64,000 nt of DNA from Euphorbia lathyris (taxonomy: Eukaryota > Streptophyta > Magnoliopsida > Malpighiales > Euphorbiaceae). Location of the stretch: positions 65,869,001 through 65,933,000 of the forward strand of contig NC_088918.1 in NCBI RefSeq assembly GCF_963576675.1, in the 5' to 3' direction. Within the stretch, counting starts at the first letter, position 1; the number at the start of each line of letters is the position of its first letter. The notes beneath the pieces are model-generated. The model searched no databases. It was not told where the DNA came from and was given only the letters and a program-made list of their open reading frames with translations. Positions 47,406 to 57,584 of this stretch are shown here, piece by piece. The position numbers were made by a program, and so were the translations under genes.

Positions 47406-47451
<46 letters not shown>

Positions 47452-47738
47452 TGTGTTGCTTGTTATATTTACTCAGCATATAAACTGTGTAAAGCTGACA
47501 CTGAGTAAATTAGAGTGCTGAGTTGGAAGCTGACCACAAAAGTGTCAATTCCCAACTCACAAGTGAAACAGTCTTAGTCAACATCTGACTAAAGTTGTCT
47601 CACACTAAGATCGGCCAAACTGACCAAAGCTGAGTTAATAAACTCACTAAAATTATCAAGTCAGCAAGATTAATTAGCGAAAAAGTTACATTAGTTCCTA
47701 ACCCCCCCCCCCTTGGAACTAATCACACTGGACCAACA
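46211..47738 (+). repeat. 3' LTR of the Sirevirus-type element
   Basis: 1528 bp, starts TGTTGAAACACTTTTCCACA, ends GGACCAACA. It differs from the 5' LTR by a 13-bp insertion near 46468, a pure AT microsatellite at 47407-47449 in place of AT/GT, a shorter C run, and few substitutions. Confidence 0.92.
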
Positions 47739-47743
47739 GGAAG

Positions 47744-48960
47744 TTCTAGGGGAATCTAAAGGTAGCATGCCACCGGGTAAGGACACATCTTGGTGGACAG
47801 AAAAAGTACGACAAGCAGTAAAGAGTAAGCGAGAATCCTATAAAATATTGGGGAAATGTAGGAGTGACGAGAACTACGAAAAATATAAAGAGGCTAAAAG
47901 GGAAGTAAAGAAGGTCATACGAGATGCTAGAGCAAAGGTGAATCGGGATCTGTATACAAGATTGGATACGAAAGAAGGAGAAAGAGACATATATAGAATT
48001 GCTCGGATGAGAGATAGGAAGACGAGAGATCTCGGAAAAGTTAAATGTGTGAAGGATGTGGATCAGAAAGTCCTAGTTGGAGATAAGGATATCAAGGAAC
48101 GATGGAGGTCCTATTTTGATGACTTATTTAATGGAGATCGCAGACAAGATGTTGGAGATATAAGTATCCATCACGATATGATAAATCATGAATGTCTGCA
48201 GAGAATTCAAAAGGGTGAAGTTAAAATGACATTAAGTAAGATGAAGTTGAAGAAAGCAGTAGGACCTGATGGCATCCCTATTGAGATTTGGAGATGTTTG
48301 GGAGAAAGAGGAATCGAATGGTTGACGACGTTCTTCAACAAAATTTGGTGAAACAATAAGATGCATCAGAATGGAGGAAAAGTATCTTAATCCATTTGTA
48401 TAAGAACAAAGGCGATGTCCAAGATTGTGCCAACTATTGGGGAATCAAATTAATGAGTCACACTATGAAACTTTGAGAGCGAGTGATCGAACAAAGGCTA
48501 AGGAGGACGGTGAAGATCTCGGAAAACCAGTTTGGCTTTATACCGGGAAGATCAACTATGGAAGCCATCCATCTAATGAGACAATTAATGGAGCACTATC
48601 GAAATAAGAAGAAAGACTTGCATATGGTTTTCATTGACTTGGAGAAAGCATATGATAAGGTACCAAGGGAAGTACTTTGGTGGGCCTTGATAAGGAAAGG
48701 CATTTCGCGGAAATATATTGACATCATAAAGGACATGTATGAGGGAGCATGCACGAGTGTACGTACTAGTGTTGGGAAGACTGAAGAGTTTCCTATTACG
48801 ATTGGAGTGCATCAAGGTTCCGCACTAAGCCCATTTCTTTTTGCCATCGTTATGGATGAACTAACAAATTCACTTTAAGATGGTATACCATAGTGCATGC
48901 TGTTTGCAGATGATATTGTGTTGGTTGATGAGACGAAAGAAGGAGTGAAGAGAAAGTTGG
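47744..48960 (+). pseudogene. LINE reverse transcriptase, first part
   Basis: Resumes the LINE frame after the Copia element. Visible: the linker DTSWWTEKVRQAVKSKRESY, then reverse transcriptase blocks [60 protein letters not shown] and, at 48903, FADDIVL with the catalytic Asp pair. Breaks: a stop near 48349, frameshifts at 48350-48480 and a TAA near 48876. Cut by a solo LTR at 48961. Confidence 0.9.
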
Positions 48961-50279
48961 TGTTGAAACACCTTTCCACATAATTTTGATTTGACAAAAT
49001 TGTTTAAGTATAATTGAAATACATATTCTAAACACACTAAGTTTAAATGCTTTGATTTATTCTACTAATGTGTTTGTTCAATGTTGAGTTAAAATTGTTT
49101 ATAAGACACAATAATTAAAAGGCCCAAGCCCAATACGGAAGTCAAGGCCCAAGTCAAACAACTCAGTACAACTCGGCCCGCGTTTGTTAAAACGTTGTCG
49201 CTTTGGACAAAACGCAACTCAGCAAGAGAATGATCTAGAAGACCTTCGGGAACAACTTCAAGATGAAGCTGCTGAGTAGTCTCGACAAAGCGTACAAGAC
49301 AGCAGCTGGCTAATGAAAACTTCCAGACAAAGTATTTCTACTTTGGGTAAAGTTCAGACGACACAGTATGCTGTCTAATTGACTTTACCATAAAAGGAGA
49401 GACAGTCTGCTTAAGATACACAAATCTGATTGGCCGAGAGCTCTGAGCAAGTCAGGATGACAACGACAGGAAGCCGTTTCCCTCCAACGGTTATTTCGAA
49501 ATTCGAAATGACCGATGCCCAGACGTCTCTATAAATAGTGCCATCAAAAGCTTCATTCAACACAGAACTTGATCAAGCCATTACGCTGACCAAATTTCTA
49601 CACAAGTTCTGCAAGCAAGAAGCAAAGCAAATCTTACACTACAATTCATACATTTGTGTAAAAGTCTAGAGTGATTATTTCAATCGTCTAAAGTGTCTTA
49701 GCAAATCATTGTATAGGACAAAACACTTATCATTTCTAGAGAATAGAAAGGAGAGGCTGAGTACTCGGTTATAGTACTCAGCAAGAGATTAGGATTGAGT
49801 AGAGGTATAGAGGAAGGTACTCTTGTTATACTCAGTTGCTAAGATTGTAAAAGGTTTGAGGCTCTACCTTTAAAGAGCTCAGTAGAGGATTTGAAATCTC
49901 GGAACGTGTTCTAGGGACAGGACGTAGGCTTAGAAGAAGCCGAACCTGGATAAATCTGCTGAGTAAAGTATTTCTTACCTTTAACTCCTTATATATATTG
50001 CTTGCTTGAAATAACCAAAAACTGACCAAGTAAAGAGGTCAAGCTGAGTTGTGCGTGTTGAACATCTGAGCTCAGGAATAGACTCTAAGTGCTATCTCCT
50101 GACTCAAGCTAAGAAACTGACCTAGTCACCAGTTGACTAAGCCAGTATCTTGCTGTTTACTCAGCGCCGCTGTTAAAACCTTTTTCCTTAGAAAAAGAAG
50201 TCTGCCCTAATTGCGAAAAAGTTTAAATAGTTCCTAACCCCCCTTGGAACTATACTTGCAACCTTATAAGGGACCAACA
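48961..50279 (+). mobile_element. Solo LTR, Sirevirus-related, 1.32 kb
   Basis: Starts TGTTGAAACACCTTTCCACA and ends GGGACCAACA, with a perfect duplication GTTGG (48956-48960, 50280-50284). Its ends match those of the LTR at 35857 but the body differs, so it is a different subfamily. It has no internal region. Removal rejoins the LINE reverse transcriptase in frame apart from a point stop (Trp to TGA) just after the joint. Confidence 0.9.
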
Positions 50280-50284
50280 GTTGG

Positions 50285-51000
50285 AACTATGAAGACAAAC
50301 TCTAGAATCTAGAGGCTTTAAGTTGAGCCGAAGTAAGACAGAATATTTGGAGTGTAAGTTTAGCGGCCATAGAAGTAGGGAGGCAGGGACAATCACCCTA
50401 GATGGGAGAGTTGTCCAGGCCTCGGATTGCTTCCGGTATTTAGGATCTATTATCCAAACGGATGGAGAAGTAGATGGAGATGTTGCTCATAGGATTAAAG
50501 CTGGTTGGTCGAAGTGGAAGAGTGCTATGGGTTTCCTTTGTGACCCCGGTATGCCTAATAGATTGAAGGAAAAATTCTACCAGACGGCAATTAGACCAGC
50601 ATTGTTATATGGTACGGAGTGTTGGGAAGTGAAACACTGCCACATCCATAAGATGTCGGTGGCGAAGATGCGTATGTTGAGATGGATGTGTGGCCATACG
50701 AGAAAGGATCGGGTGAGTAATGAAATAATTAGGACAAAAGTTGGGGTCACATCTATTGAGAATAAAATGAGAGAAAACCGACTAAGGTGGTTTGGCCATG
50801 TGAAACGTAGAGCGCTTGATGCGCCGGTTAGGAGAACCGAAGAGTGGCAAAGGGATATAGTGATGAAGGGTAGGGGAAGACCTAAGCAAACTTGGAGGAG
50901 GGTGATCGAGAGTGATGAGTTTACTGGGAATTGAAGAAAATATGATAGTGGATAGGACGGAGTGGAGGGAGCGAATTTGTGTCGCTGACACGACTTGATT
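50285..51000 (+). pseudogene. LINE reverse transcriptase, C-terminal part
   Basis: Continues after the solo LTR: LSRSKTEYLECKFSG, CFRYLGSIIQTDGEV, HRIKAGWSKWKSA, YQTAIRPALLYGTECW, KMRMLRWMCGHTRKDR and RWFGHVKRR. These are the usual thumb and C-terminal blocks of RTE-type LINEs. An in-frame TGA at 50932 and further stops follow. The last recognisable block is a WRERICVAD-like end near 50990. Confidence 0.9.
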
Positions 51001-51073
51001 TCACGGTTTTATATGATGGTTCATGTTAGCCGACCCGAATCATTTCGGGACTAAGGCTTTGTTGTTGTTGTAA

Positions 51074-51490
51074 GGAAGATTAACAAAAAAAAAAAAAAAA
51101 AAAATTGTTTCTTTAAATGGGGAGAATAATCATGCAATTACAGAAAAAGAATACAAGATTTTTATAAATGAAATAGATCATGTATAACTGTAATTGATCT
51201 TGAAAAACCAGAACTTCAATAAGAAAAAAGTTAGAAAACAGTATATATCTTTTCTTTTTCCAAGAACCAATGAACACTGCACTATCTTTACCACAGCCAT
51301 ATTATCAGATTGTCCTGTGCATATTGAATTTTACTTGACAGTCTGAGTCTCCATTCTGTAGAAATACTGTTAATACTTTATTTCAACTCAAAGTAAATAA
51401 ATAATACAATTCGAATATGTTTAACCCATTCTCGATTTGTCGATCTAATAGATCAAATATGGTTGATATATAACAATCTTAAGAGCATGA
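51074..51490. other. Intergenic, no gene recognised
   Basis: Begins with a 21-base A run (51087-51104 region) just after the LINE tail. AT-rich, nothing recognisable. Confidence 0.4.
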
Positions 51491-51492
51491 AT

Positions 51493-51780
51493 TAAGGATC
51501 AATGTAGCTCCTGGAGTTGGTTAATAAGATTAATTTAATCCAAAATCAATGTGTAACAATTCGGCCTTTTAACTTCGCATTTAAGATCAAACTAGTCCAA
51601 ATTGACACGATTCAGAATGAGGAAGCGACATGTACCAAAGAACCACTAATCATATGATGATGGGTGTTCTTTCAGGTTGATTTGACCCCAAATGCCAAGT
51701 TAAAAGGCCAAATAAATATCTAAACTTAATGTTGAACTAAATTGATCCTCCTAACCAACTTTAGGAGCCAAATTGATCCA
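51493..51780. repeat. Candidate MITE downstream of DET2
   Basis: Imperfect inverted ends: AAGGATCAATGTAGCTCCTG at left, TTTAGGAGCCAAATTGATCC at right, each with AGTTGGTTA/TAACCAACT further in. Similar wording to the candidates at 26376 and 29312. No clear duplication. Confidence 0.5.
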
Positions 51781-51955
51781 TCATCCCAGGAGCACAAAAA
51801 TTTAGAAGGATTATGCATACAATTTATCCATGAGAAAGAAAATTGACATTGGTTCCTTCATTATTAAGAACAACAAATATTATTAAAAACAGGTAACTAC
51901 AACCCTGCATATATAGCTGCCAATCAAGAAGAGCAAAATCTTCATAATCTAGGCT

Positions 51956-52747
51956 TCAGTACAAGAAAGGGATGACAGCTTTTCTGTTTTTGGGGTAATC
52001 TTCATCAAACTTGTCCAGATACCACCTATGATTAGCAAATGCTCTAGGAACCAAATTAGCAAAAGTGTATAAAAAGAACCCAAACCCAACCCAAGACCAT
52101 GTCATCACACTCCATCCAAGCCACTCCACAATCTCACCAAAGTAGTTAGGACAGCTAACCAGCTCAAACCACCCTCCTCTTGGCACTTTATACCCACCAC
52201 CCTCTCTTTTTAATCCTACCAAAACCCTATCAGACCATATATTAATCCACATACCCAACACAAACAGCGATAAGCCGCCCGCGTACCTCCACCAGAACCA
52301 CCCATCATTGTCATAATCATCCTTGTAATGAGACACCCACCTTGCCTGCAAGTAAGCATTCAATAAATTGAACCCAAATGCCATCATGGCCACACTTACT
52401 GGAAAACCGTTAGCAGTTTTCGCACTTTGGTTCTTCGTGTTGAGGAATAGGCGAAGAGGGTAAAGGCAGGTGCGATGGAAATAGTGGATGAGATAAGGGG
52501 CTATAAGAGTTAATGCTTTGAAATTGGTGCCATGTTGGCCATAAGGAAAGAGGAGAAGGGTTAGCCATAGAGTTGGGCTTTCCATGAGGAACCAGGCCAA
52601 AGGTGGAGAAATTGTAGGACCCCATCCAGGGCGGTTGTGCTTGCCATATGGGGCTTGAAGGAACCTGAGAGAGATGAAGGTAGGGGGTCCTATAAGGTAG
52701 AGAGCAAGAAGGCTGTAGTGAAAGAGGTTATGATCTGAAATTGTCAT
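51956..52747 (-). CDS. DET2: Steroid 5-alpha-reductase DET2
   Basis: Membrane enzyme of brassinosteroid biosynthesis. It reduces the delta-4 bond of a 3-oxo steroid intermediate (campestenone-type) with NADPH, in the endoplasmic reticulum. An intact single-exon gene of 263 residues; the Arabidopsis protein is 262. Five to six hydrophobic segments are visible (near residues 8-28, 75-90, 115-132, 157-172, 205-230). The conserved C-terminal domain holds GGWFELVSCPNYFGEIVEWL (191-210), with the Glu at 205 matching the residue altered in the classic det2-1 mutant. It ends RAFANHRWYLDKFDEDYP...PFLY, typical of the family. Intronless structure is normal for this gene. The ATG at 52747 is 40 bp after a TATA box. 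Confidence 0.96.
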   Translation of the reverse strand: MTISDHNLFHYSLLALYLIGPPTFISLRFLQAPYGKHNRPGWGPTISPPLAWFLMESPTLWLTLLLFPYGQHGTNFKALTLIAPYLIHYFHRTCLYPLRLFLNTKNQSAKTANGFPVSVAMMAFGFNLLNAYLQARWVSHYKDDYDNDGWFWWRYAGGLSLFVLGMWINIWSDRVLVGLKREGGGYKVPRGGWFELVSCPNYFGEIVEWLGWSVMTWSWVGFGFFLYTFANLVPRAFANHRWYLDKFDEDYPKNRKAVIPFLY

Positions 52748-52782
52748 TCTTTAAGGGGATAATCCAAAAGGGATGCACTATA

Positions 52783-52793
52783 TATAAAGGAAA
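52783..52793 (-). promoter_or_regulatory. DET2: TATA box of DET2
   Basis: On the minus strand CTTTATATATAG lies about 40 bp before the ATG. This would give a very short leader, so either transcription starts close to the ATG or this is not the main TATA. Confidence 0.5.
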
Positions 52794-52799
52794 GCTTGA

Positions 52800-53231
52800 T
52801 GAATTCTTGTGTTATTGTATTGCCGCTGATTTTTCAGCTGAGTTTAATTGATTAATTCAAGGATAAGAGAAATGATCCTGTTGAAAATGAAGAAACAGTT
52901 CTGAAATTAGGTCTAGTTGGGTCAAATATGGGAAAAACGCTGTTGATCTTGATAAGTTTTATATCTGACAAAGCAGCATTAGTAACTGTAAGACAAACAT
53001 AATATGCTGGCATTTTCATTGGAATATCAGTCGGCAAACATAAACACACATAAAGAAATCGAAATCCACAGCATTGAGATACCAAACATCATAATCAAGT
53101 GTGAGATCAATACAAAACAAATGCACAGGAAACAACATATATTGTTGAAATTAAATGTATCCATGCATTTATCGTTCAAGAAATTATCATCTTATCCTCT
53201 TTCAGATGCTGTGGAAAATCAAAATGCTTAC
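52800..53231. other. DET2 upstream region
   Basis: Probably the DET2 promoter. AT-rich, no exon. It is cut by a solo LTR starting at 53232. Confidence 0.4.
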
Positions 53232-54631
53232 TGTAACATCCTGATCCTAGGCAGGTCGAACAATAACTAATTTCCTTTTACATGGCTCTCTAATCCCTAA
53301 TCTACTCTCAAAACTCCAAATTTCTTTGCCGTAACATAAAGTCTCTATTTCTATAGCCAACTTCATTCAACTTTGCCAATTAAATTATCTTAGAACTTAT
53401 GTACTTACTAACCTAATTTTGCAGTAAAATCATAACCTTTTGCTTAATCTATCTAATTTATTCTGCCTATTTGGCTTGGACTTGATAGCATCTTAATATC
53501 AAGCTTCCCACGTATCCTATTAAATTTCAATTTGAGAATCAAAGCCACGTAGTTCTGCATATTCTTAGGGAAATCTATTTTCTAATTCATTACCACTTCT
53601 AAGCACTCATATATCCTTTTAAATAAATATCTCTGATTAATGTGAAATTCTTATATACTTTATTTCATTAAATAACCAACCTGCTTATACTTTCAAGAGG
53701 TATAACCTACGCATATATAGGACTAGGAAAATCCAAAATTTAACAAAGATTAACTTCTAAACTCTTTGTATGGAACTATCTAGTATGCTTCTAGCATTTG
53801 TGCAAATTTATATTAAGGATCCATAATTTTAATTAGAACGCTTAAAGAAAAACAAAATTTAGATAGTTATGCTCAGATTATATACTTCCTGCAAACACAG
53901 CCAGAGAAAATTTTCAAAGTTAATTCAAATCAGAAAAACTTACAGCAATAGCTTGAAAACAAAGTGAGGACTCCAAATATGTAGTTCTTGCTACCTGAAA
54001 GTCGTTAGAAATCACCCATAAATTTTAGAAGCTGTAGAGCTCAAATACGATGACAATTTGGTGAAATGGTGGCCATAAGCGGTAGTTCCAAGGAAGGCCG
54101 AAAATTATCTCCTTTGCTGCTCCTAAATTGCGTTTCTAGTCTCTCTAAAACTTGACCCTCATATTGGAAATGTTGAGAGCTTCAATTTGATACCAATTTC
54201 ACAGAAAACGGAGCTCTGAGATGGAAGTTATGGTGATTTCCCTCTCTTGAAGATGGAAAAGCATAATAAATGGAAGGGAAAAGAATCTGCAGAGTTCGAG
54301 AGAGATGAAGGGGAAAGGGGGTTTATATGTGCCAAAGTTTTAATATGGTCCCTCAACTTTTCTTATTTTTTCTTATACACTTTTTTGTCTTTTTTTTTTT
54401 CTATTTTAGAGTCTCCTCAATATATAAATATGCAATTTACTCCCTCATGAATATTATGTACATATATAACAATAGTTAACCAATTAATCAAACAATTAAA
54501 ATATATATATTCCTTTTAGGTATTATTTTCTACCACAAAGACATTTGAATAAACTAACAATTAGATTTAAAATTTTACATTTTTTTTGTAAGAAAAATAT
54601 TATTTGCTAACAAAAAGTTAAGGGTATTACA
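53232..54631. mobile_element. Solo LTR, 1.40 kb, same family as 41037-43980
   Basis: Starts TGTAACATCCTGATCCTAGG, ends AGTTAAGGGTATTACA. Perfect 5-bp duplication CTTAC (53227-53231, 54632-54636). Shared ordered words with the LTR at 41037 (CTTGATAG, ATCAAGCTTCCCACGTATCC, AATCAAAGCCACGTAGTTCT). About half the length of that copy. It lies about 480 bp upstream of the DET2 start codon. Confidence 0.88.
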
Positions 54632-54749
54632 CTTACTGATAGAATATAACGAATGTTATTTCCGGTTTTATCAAACTACTCAGACCGGACATTAACTAGC
54701 TGAACCGAATGAAGGAGTCAGACGTTCCTTCACGACACACCTTGCCTTA

Positions 54750-55043
54750 GGCCCTGTTTGATAATGACTTTCAAAACTTAAAATTAATACATTAAGTGTT
54801 TATTGGTTTTAAGTTTGTTTGATAACAGTTAAGTCACAGAATCATGTGTTCTTGTGAGTCAAAAGATTTAACTTAAAATTTTAAGTTGAACATTATCAAC
54901 TAATATTTTTAAATTCAGTACTTATTTTTAATATTTATAAAACACTTATATCATTTAATACTTTCAGCATTTATAATATTCAACACTTAAATTTCAGTGT
55001 TTATTTTTTCAGCACTTAATTTTAAGTTTTATCAAACACCGCC
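54750..55043. mobile_element. PIF/Harbinger (Tourist)-type MITE
   Basis: 294 bp with inverted ends GGCCCTGTTTGATAA and TTATCAAACACCGCC and a TTA duplication (54747-54749, 55044-55046). The TTA target site is diagnostic for Tourist-like MITEs. No ORF. Confidence 0.85.
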
Positions 55044-55046
55044 TTA

Positions 55047-55740
55047 CTTGAAGAGCTAAAACAGGAATATTATATATTTGTGCCTAAATAGGTAGTTTAT
55101 ATATGGATTCTTTCCTATTGGATGAATAGGAAGACTAATCTCATTCTTATTAAGACTATTCATCCCTTATGCAAAGGTCCTTAGCCTTCAAGATACACTT
55201 AAATTTACACAATCTTCATTATTCTACTTGATCATGCTAGCACTAAATCTCTAAAAGCAAGTTAACGGACTTCAACATCGAACCTCCCACGCCCGGATTG
55301 AAAGGTTAATTGGTTCTGGGTAAAATGCCCTATTCTATCACTTACTGAATGGTAAGAAAAGAATGGAAAATATGAATCATGATCCACCACAATGGCTCAG
55401 CTAAAACAATTTGTTGTAATGTATATGAAGAATGAATGGAGTATCACAAAGTAAGATGACCTCTTCATTTTTTGACCTGACATCCCAATAAGAACTACTC
55501 ACAATGAAACTTGACTTCTATGCAAAAACAAACCAGAAAATCGACCTGCTTCGTTTTAACAAGAAGATATGAATCCAACATTACTCATTTCTATAGACTA
55601 ACATTGCATTGTCTAATTTCTCAATTCACAAAAGAGAACTTAAATTGATCTCAACATTTCAAAATTAATGGTGAAATAAAAGCATCCTAATTCAACTTTG
55701 CTCCAAACAGACGCACAGTAAAAAATATAAAAATATCGCA
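55047..55740. other. Intergenic, no gene recognised
   Basis: AT-rich unique-looking sequence. If the GC-rich block at 55760-55985 is an exon on the minus strand, this would be its intron. Confidence 0.35.
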
Positions 55741-55769
55741 ACTTGAGATTATCGATTTCGGCCTTACCT

Positions 55770-55985
55770 CGGAAGCTGAATAGTAGTCCATGTAGCTTTG
55801 ATCAACTGCAAATCGCGATCCCTAACGAACTCGCAATTAGTCGTTTGTCGTCGATTGCGTCACTCTTCATCGACAATTCCAGTAAACACGGGCTTCGGCG
55901 GCTTCGGCGGCCTCAGTACCGTCCGGGGGTCTGATTTCAGTTCAGGTTAGTTTAGCGTTTGCTCTGCCGCTATCTCTAGCACCTT
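55770..55985 (-). other. Candidate first exon of an unidentified minus-strand gene
   Basis: A clearly GC-richer block in AT-rich surroundings. On the minus strand it ends with a strong splice donor, CAGCTTCCGAG|GTAAGG (55769/55768). It contains GCCGCCGAAGCCGCCGAAGC. A short ATG frame (MKSDAIDDKRLIASSLG) stops before the donor, so the block would be mainly a 5' leader. I found no following exon to the left. It might be a lost gene, a non-coding RNA or an alternative DET2 leader. Confidence 0.3.
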
Positions 55986-55989
55986 GGGA

Positions 55990-56918
55990 AGAACTCCCAA
56001 TGCATCAGATGGGTCTTAATTCTTGACCTTCTTTGACAATGTTTCAATTTCATGTCTTTTATATTTATCCCCAAAATTGAGAAAAATATTTGACCAATCA
56101 AAAAATTAAATTACTTTTCATTTTCCTATTTACATTAAATTTATGTATAAGGAACAAATTTTGTTTTATAATTTTTGGAAGAAATCATTCTATAAATCAG
56201 TTGAATCTTAAATTTCAGTGTAATTTAAAATCTTACTAATAAAAGGGCGGTCCGGTGCACTACGCATCCCCGCTAAATTTAAAATTTTACCGATCAAAGA
56301 AAGATTTTTTTCAATGCAATTTCTTATTTTGGCACTATTTATTTTTATAGCTTTCTCATCACCTAATAAATTTTAAAATTGTTTTATATATGAATATTAA
56401 ATTTGTTATCCCCTAATAATTACTTGTACGAACCTTTCAAGATTACCTCATGATTTGATAAAAAGAGTAGGTTCAATTATCAATTAAGCTCAACTTGAGT
56501 AGTTAAGGATGTCAGCTCGCTTAAACTAGTGATTTCAGGTTCAATTTCTAATGTATAGAAAACTTTAACTGGAAGGTGTTGACGAGCCTCAAACCAAGTA
56601 ATCGGATAATTTATAAAAAAAATTATAGGGTTGAATTTGTAATTTATTTCTTGACGAATAAGAGCTTTTGTACCCTAACGTCATAAATAATACAATTATA
56701 CCTTTAACGTTTACAAGTTGGACCAATTTTACTGGTGATTATAATTATACTCTACGCAATTCAGAATCTTATTATTTGCAGTTTGCTCGTATGTCATGCT
56801 ATCACTTATTAGTAACAGATCAAAATATATATACACATGAAAAAAATATTATGTATACATATGTCTTTGATTTGCTAATGATAAGTGATTACATAACGTA
56901 AGTATAAAGTGAAAATAA
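55990..56918. other. Intergenic, no gene recognised
   Basis: AT-rich with no exon, RNA gene or clear repeat border. A short piece (CCGGTGCACTACGCATCCCC, near 56251) recalls common plant interspersed repeats. Confidence 0.4.
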
Positions 56919-57581
56919 GGGGGCGTTTGGTTCAAAGTTCGGAATGAGAATCGGAATCGGAATCGGAATGTTACGGAATCAGAATCGGAATGACTATTTA
57001 TTTGTTTTGTTTGGTTTAATCCGGAATCGGAATCTGATTACATTTGAGGTCGTTTGGTTCAAATTTCGGAATTGGAATCAAAATCAAAATCAAAGTGAAA
57101 CAAAATTAAAATTTATTTATTTCAAACTAATAAAAAAATTCATTAAATTATATAATAAATCATATTGTATATATCATATTTTATATAATACTTTTGAAAA
57201 AGAATCACATATAGAATGAATGAATTAATATGTGCTTTACCAAAAAAAGAATTAATATGTGTATATATGTAGTTCTTTATTATTATTATTTTATTTATAA
57301 AAATATATATGGGAGTTAGTGGAAGGAAATTTGAAATGGTTTTGGCATAGTGATAAATCGTGGGTTTTGTTTTAATATAAAAAAACGTGGGTTTCTTAGA
57401 TTTGGAAAGGAATGGGAATGCAATTTGATTAATGGGGAGGGAGGAGGGAATCAATAAGTCTATAAATAGGGGAATGAGATTCTCATTGCTAAATTAAATG
57501 GATAAAACCAAACATCAACAAAGCTAATGAATCATTTCCATTCTCATTCCCCACCCTAAATTTATCTAACCAAACACCTCC
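56919..57581. mobile_element. Tourist-like MITE, 663 bp
   Basis: Ends GGGGGCGTTTGGTT and AACCAAACACCTCC with a TAA duplication (56916-56918, 57582-57584). The left part carries tandem ATCGGA hexamers (56950-56968). GGnGGnGTTTGGTT ends and a TWA target fit PIF/Harbinger MITEs. Short frames only. Confidence 0.82.
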
Positions 57582-57584
57582 TAA

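Larger units (their letters stand above)
35857..47738 (+). mobile_element. Sirevirus-type Copia element, nearly full length but pol-deleted
   Basis: An 11.9-kb LTR retrotransposon inserted in the LINE. Target duplication GGAAG is perfect (35852-35856, 47739-47743). LTRs are 35857-37371 and 46211-47738. They look almost identical by eye apart from a 13-bp indel, a variable microsatellite and scattered changes, so insertion is fairly recent. Inside: tRNA-Met primer site, gag N-terminal half fused by deletion to the reverse transcriptase, RNase H, a long untranslated gap, an envelope-like ORF and a purine tract. Protease and integrase are missing. A solo LTR of another family sits inside the envelope-like ORF. 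The extra ORF after pol is the mark of the Sirevirus (SIRE/Maximus) lineage. Confidence 0.9.
34597..51073 (+). mobile_element. RTE-type LINE carrying nested insertions
   Basis: A non-LTR retrotransposon whose parts are 34597-35856, 47744-48960 and 50285-51073, about 3.3 kb once the two insertions are removed. Order: GC-rich leader, apurinic-type endonuclease, reverse transcriptase, and a 3' end with a short hairpin (CCGACCCGAATCATTTCGGG) followed by TTGTTGTTGTTG at 51061-51072. A (TTG)n tail rather than poly(A) fits plant RTE elements. The 5' limit is uncertain: it may start at the 5S-like sequence. Stops and frame breaks show it is inactive. Confidence 0.85.
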
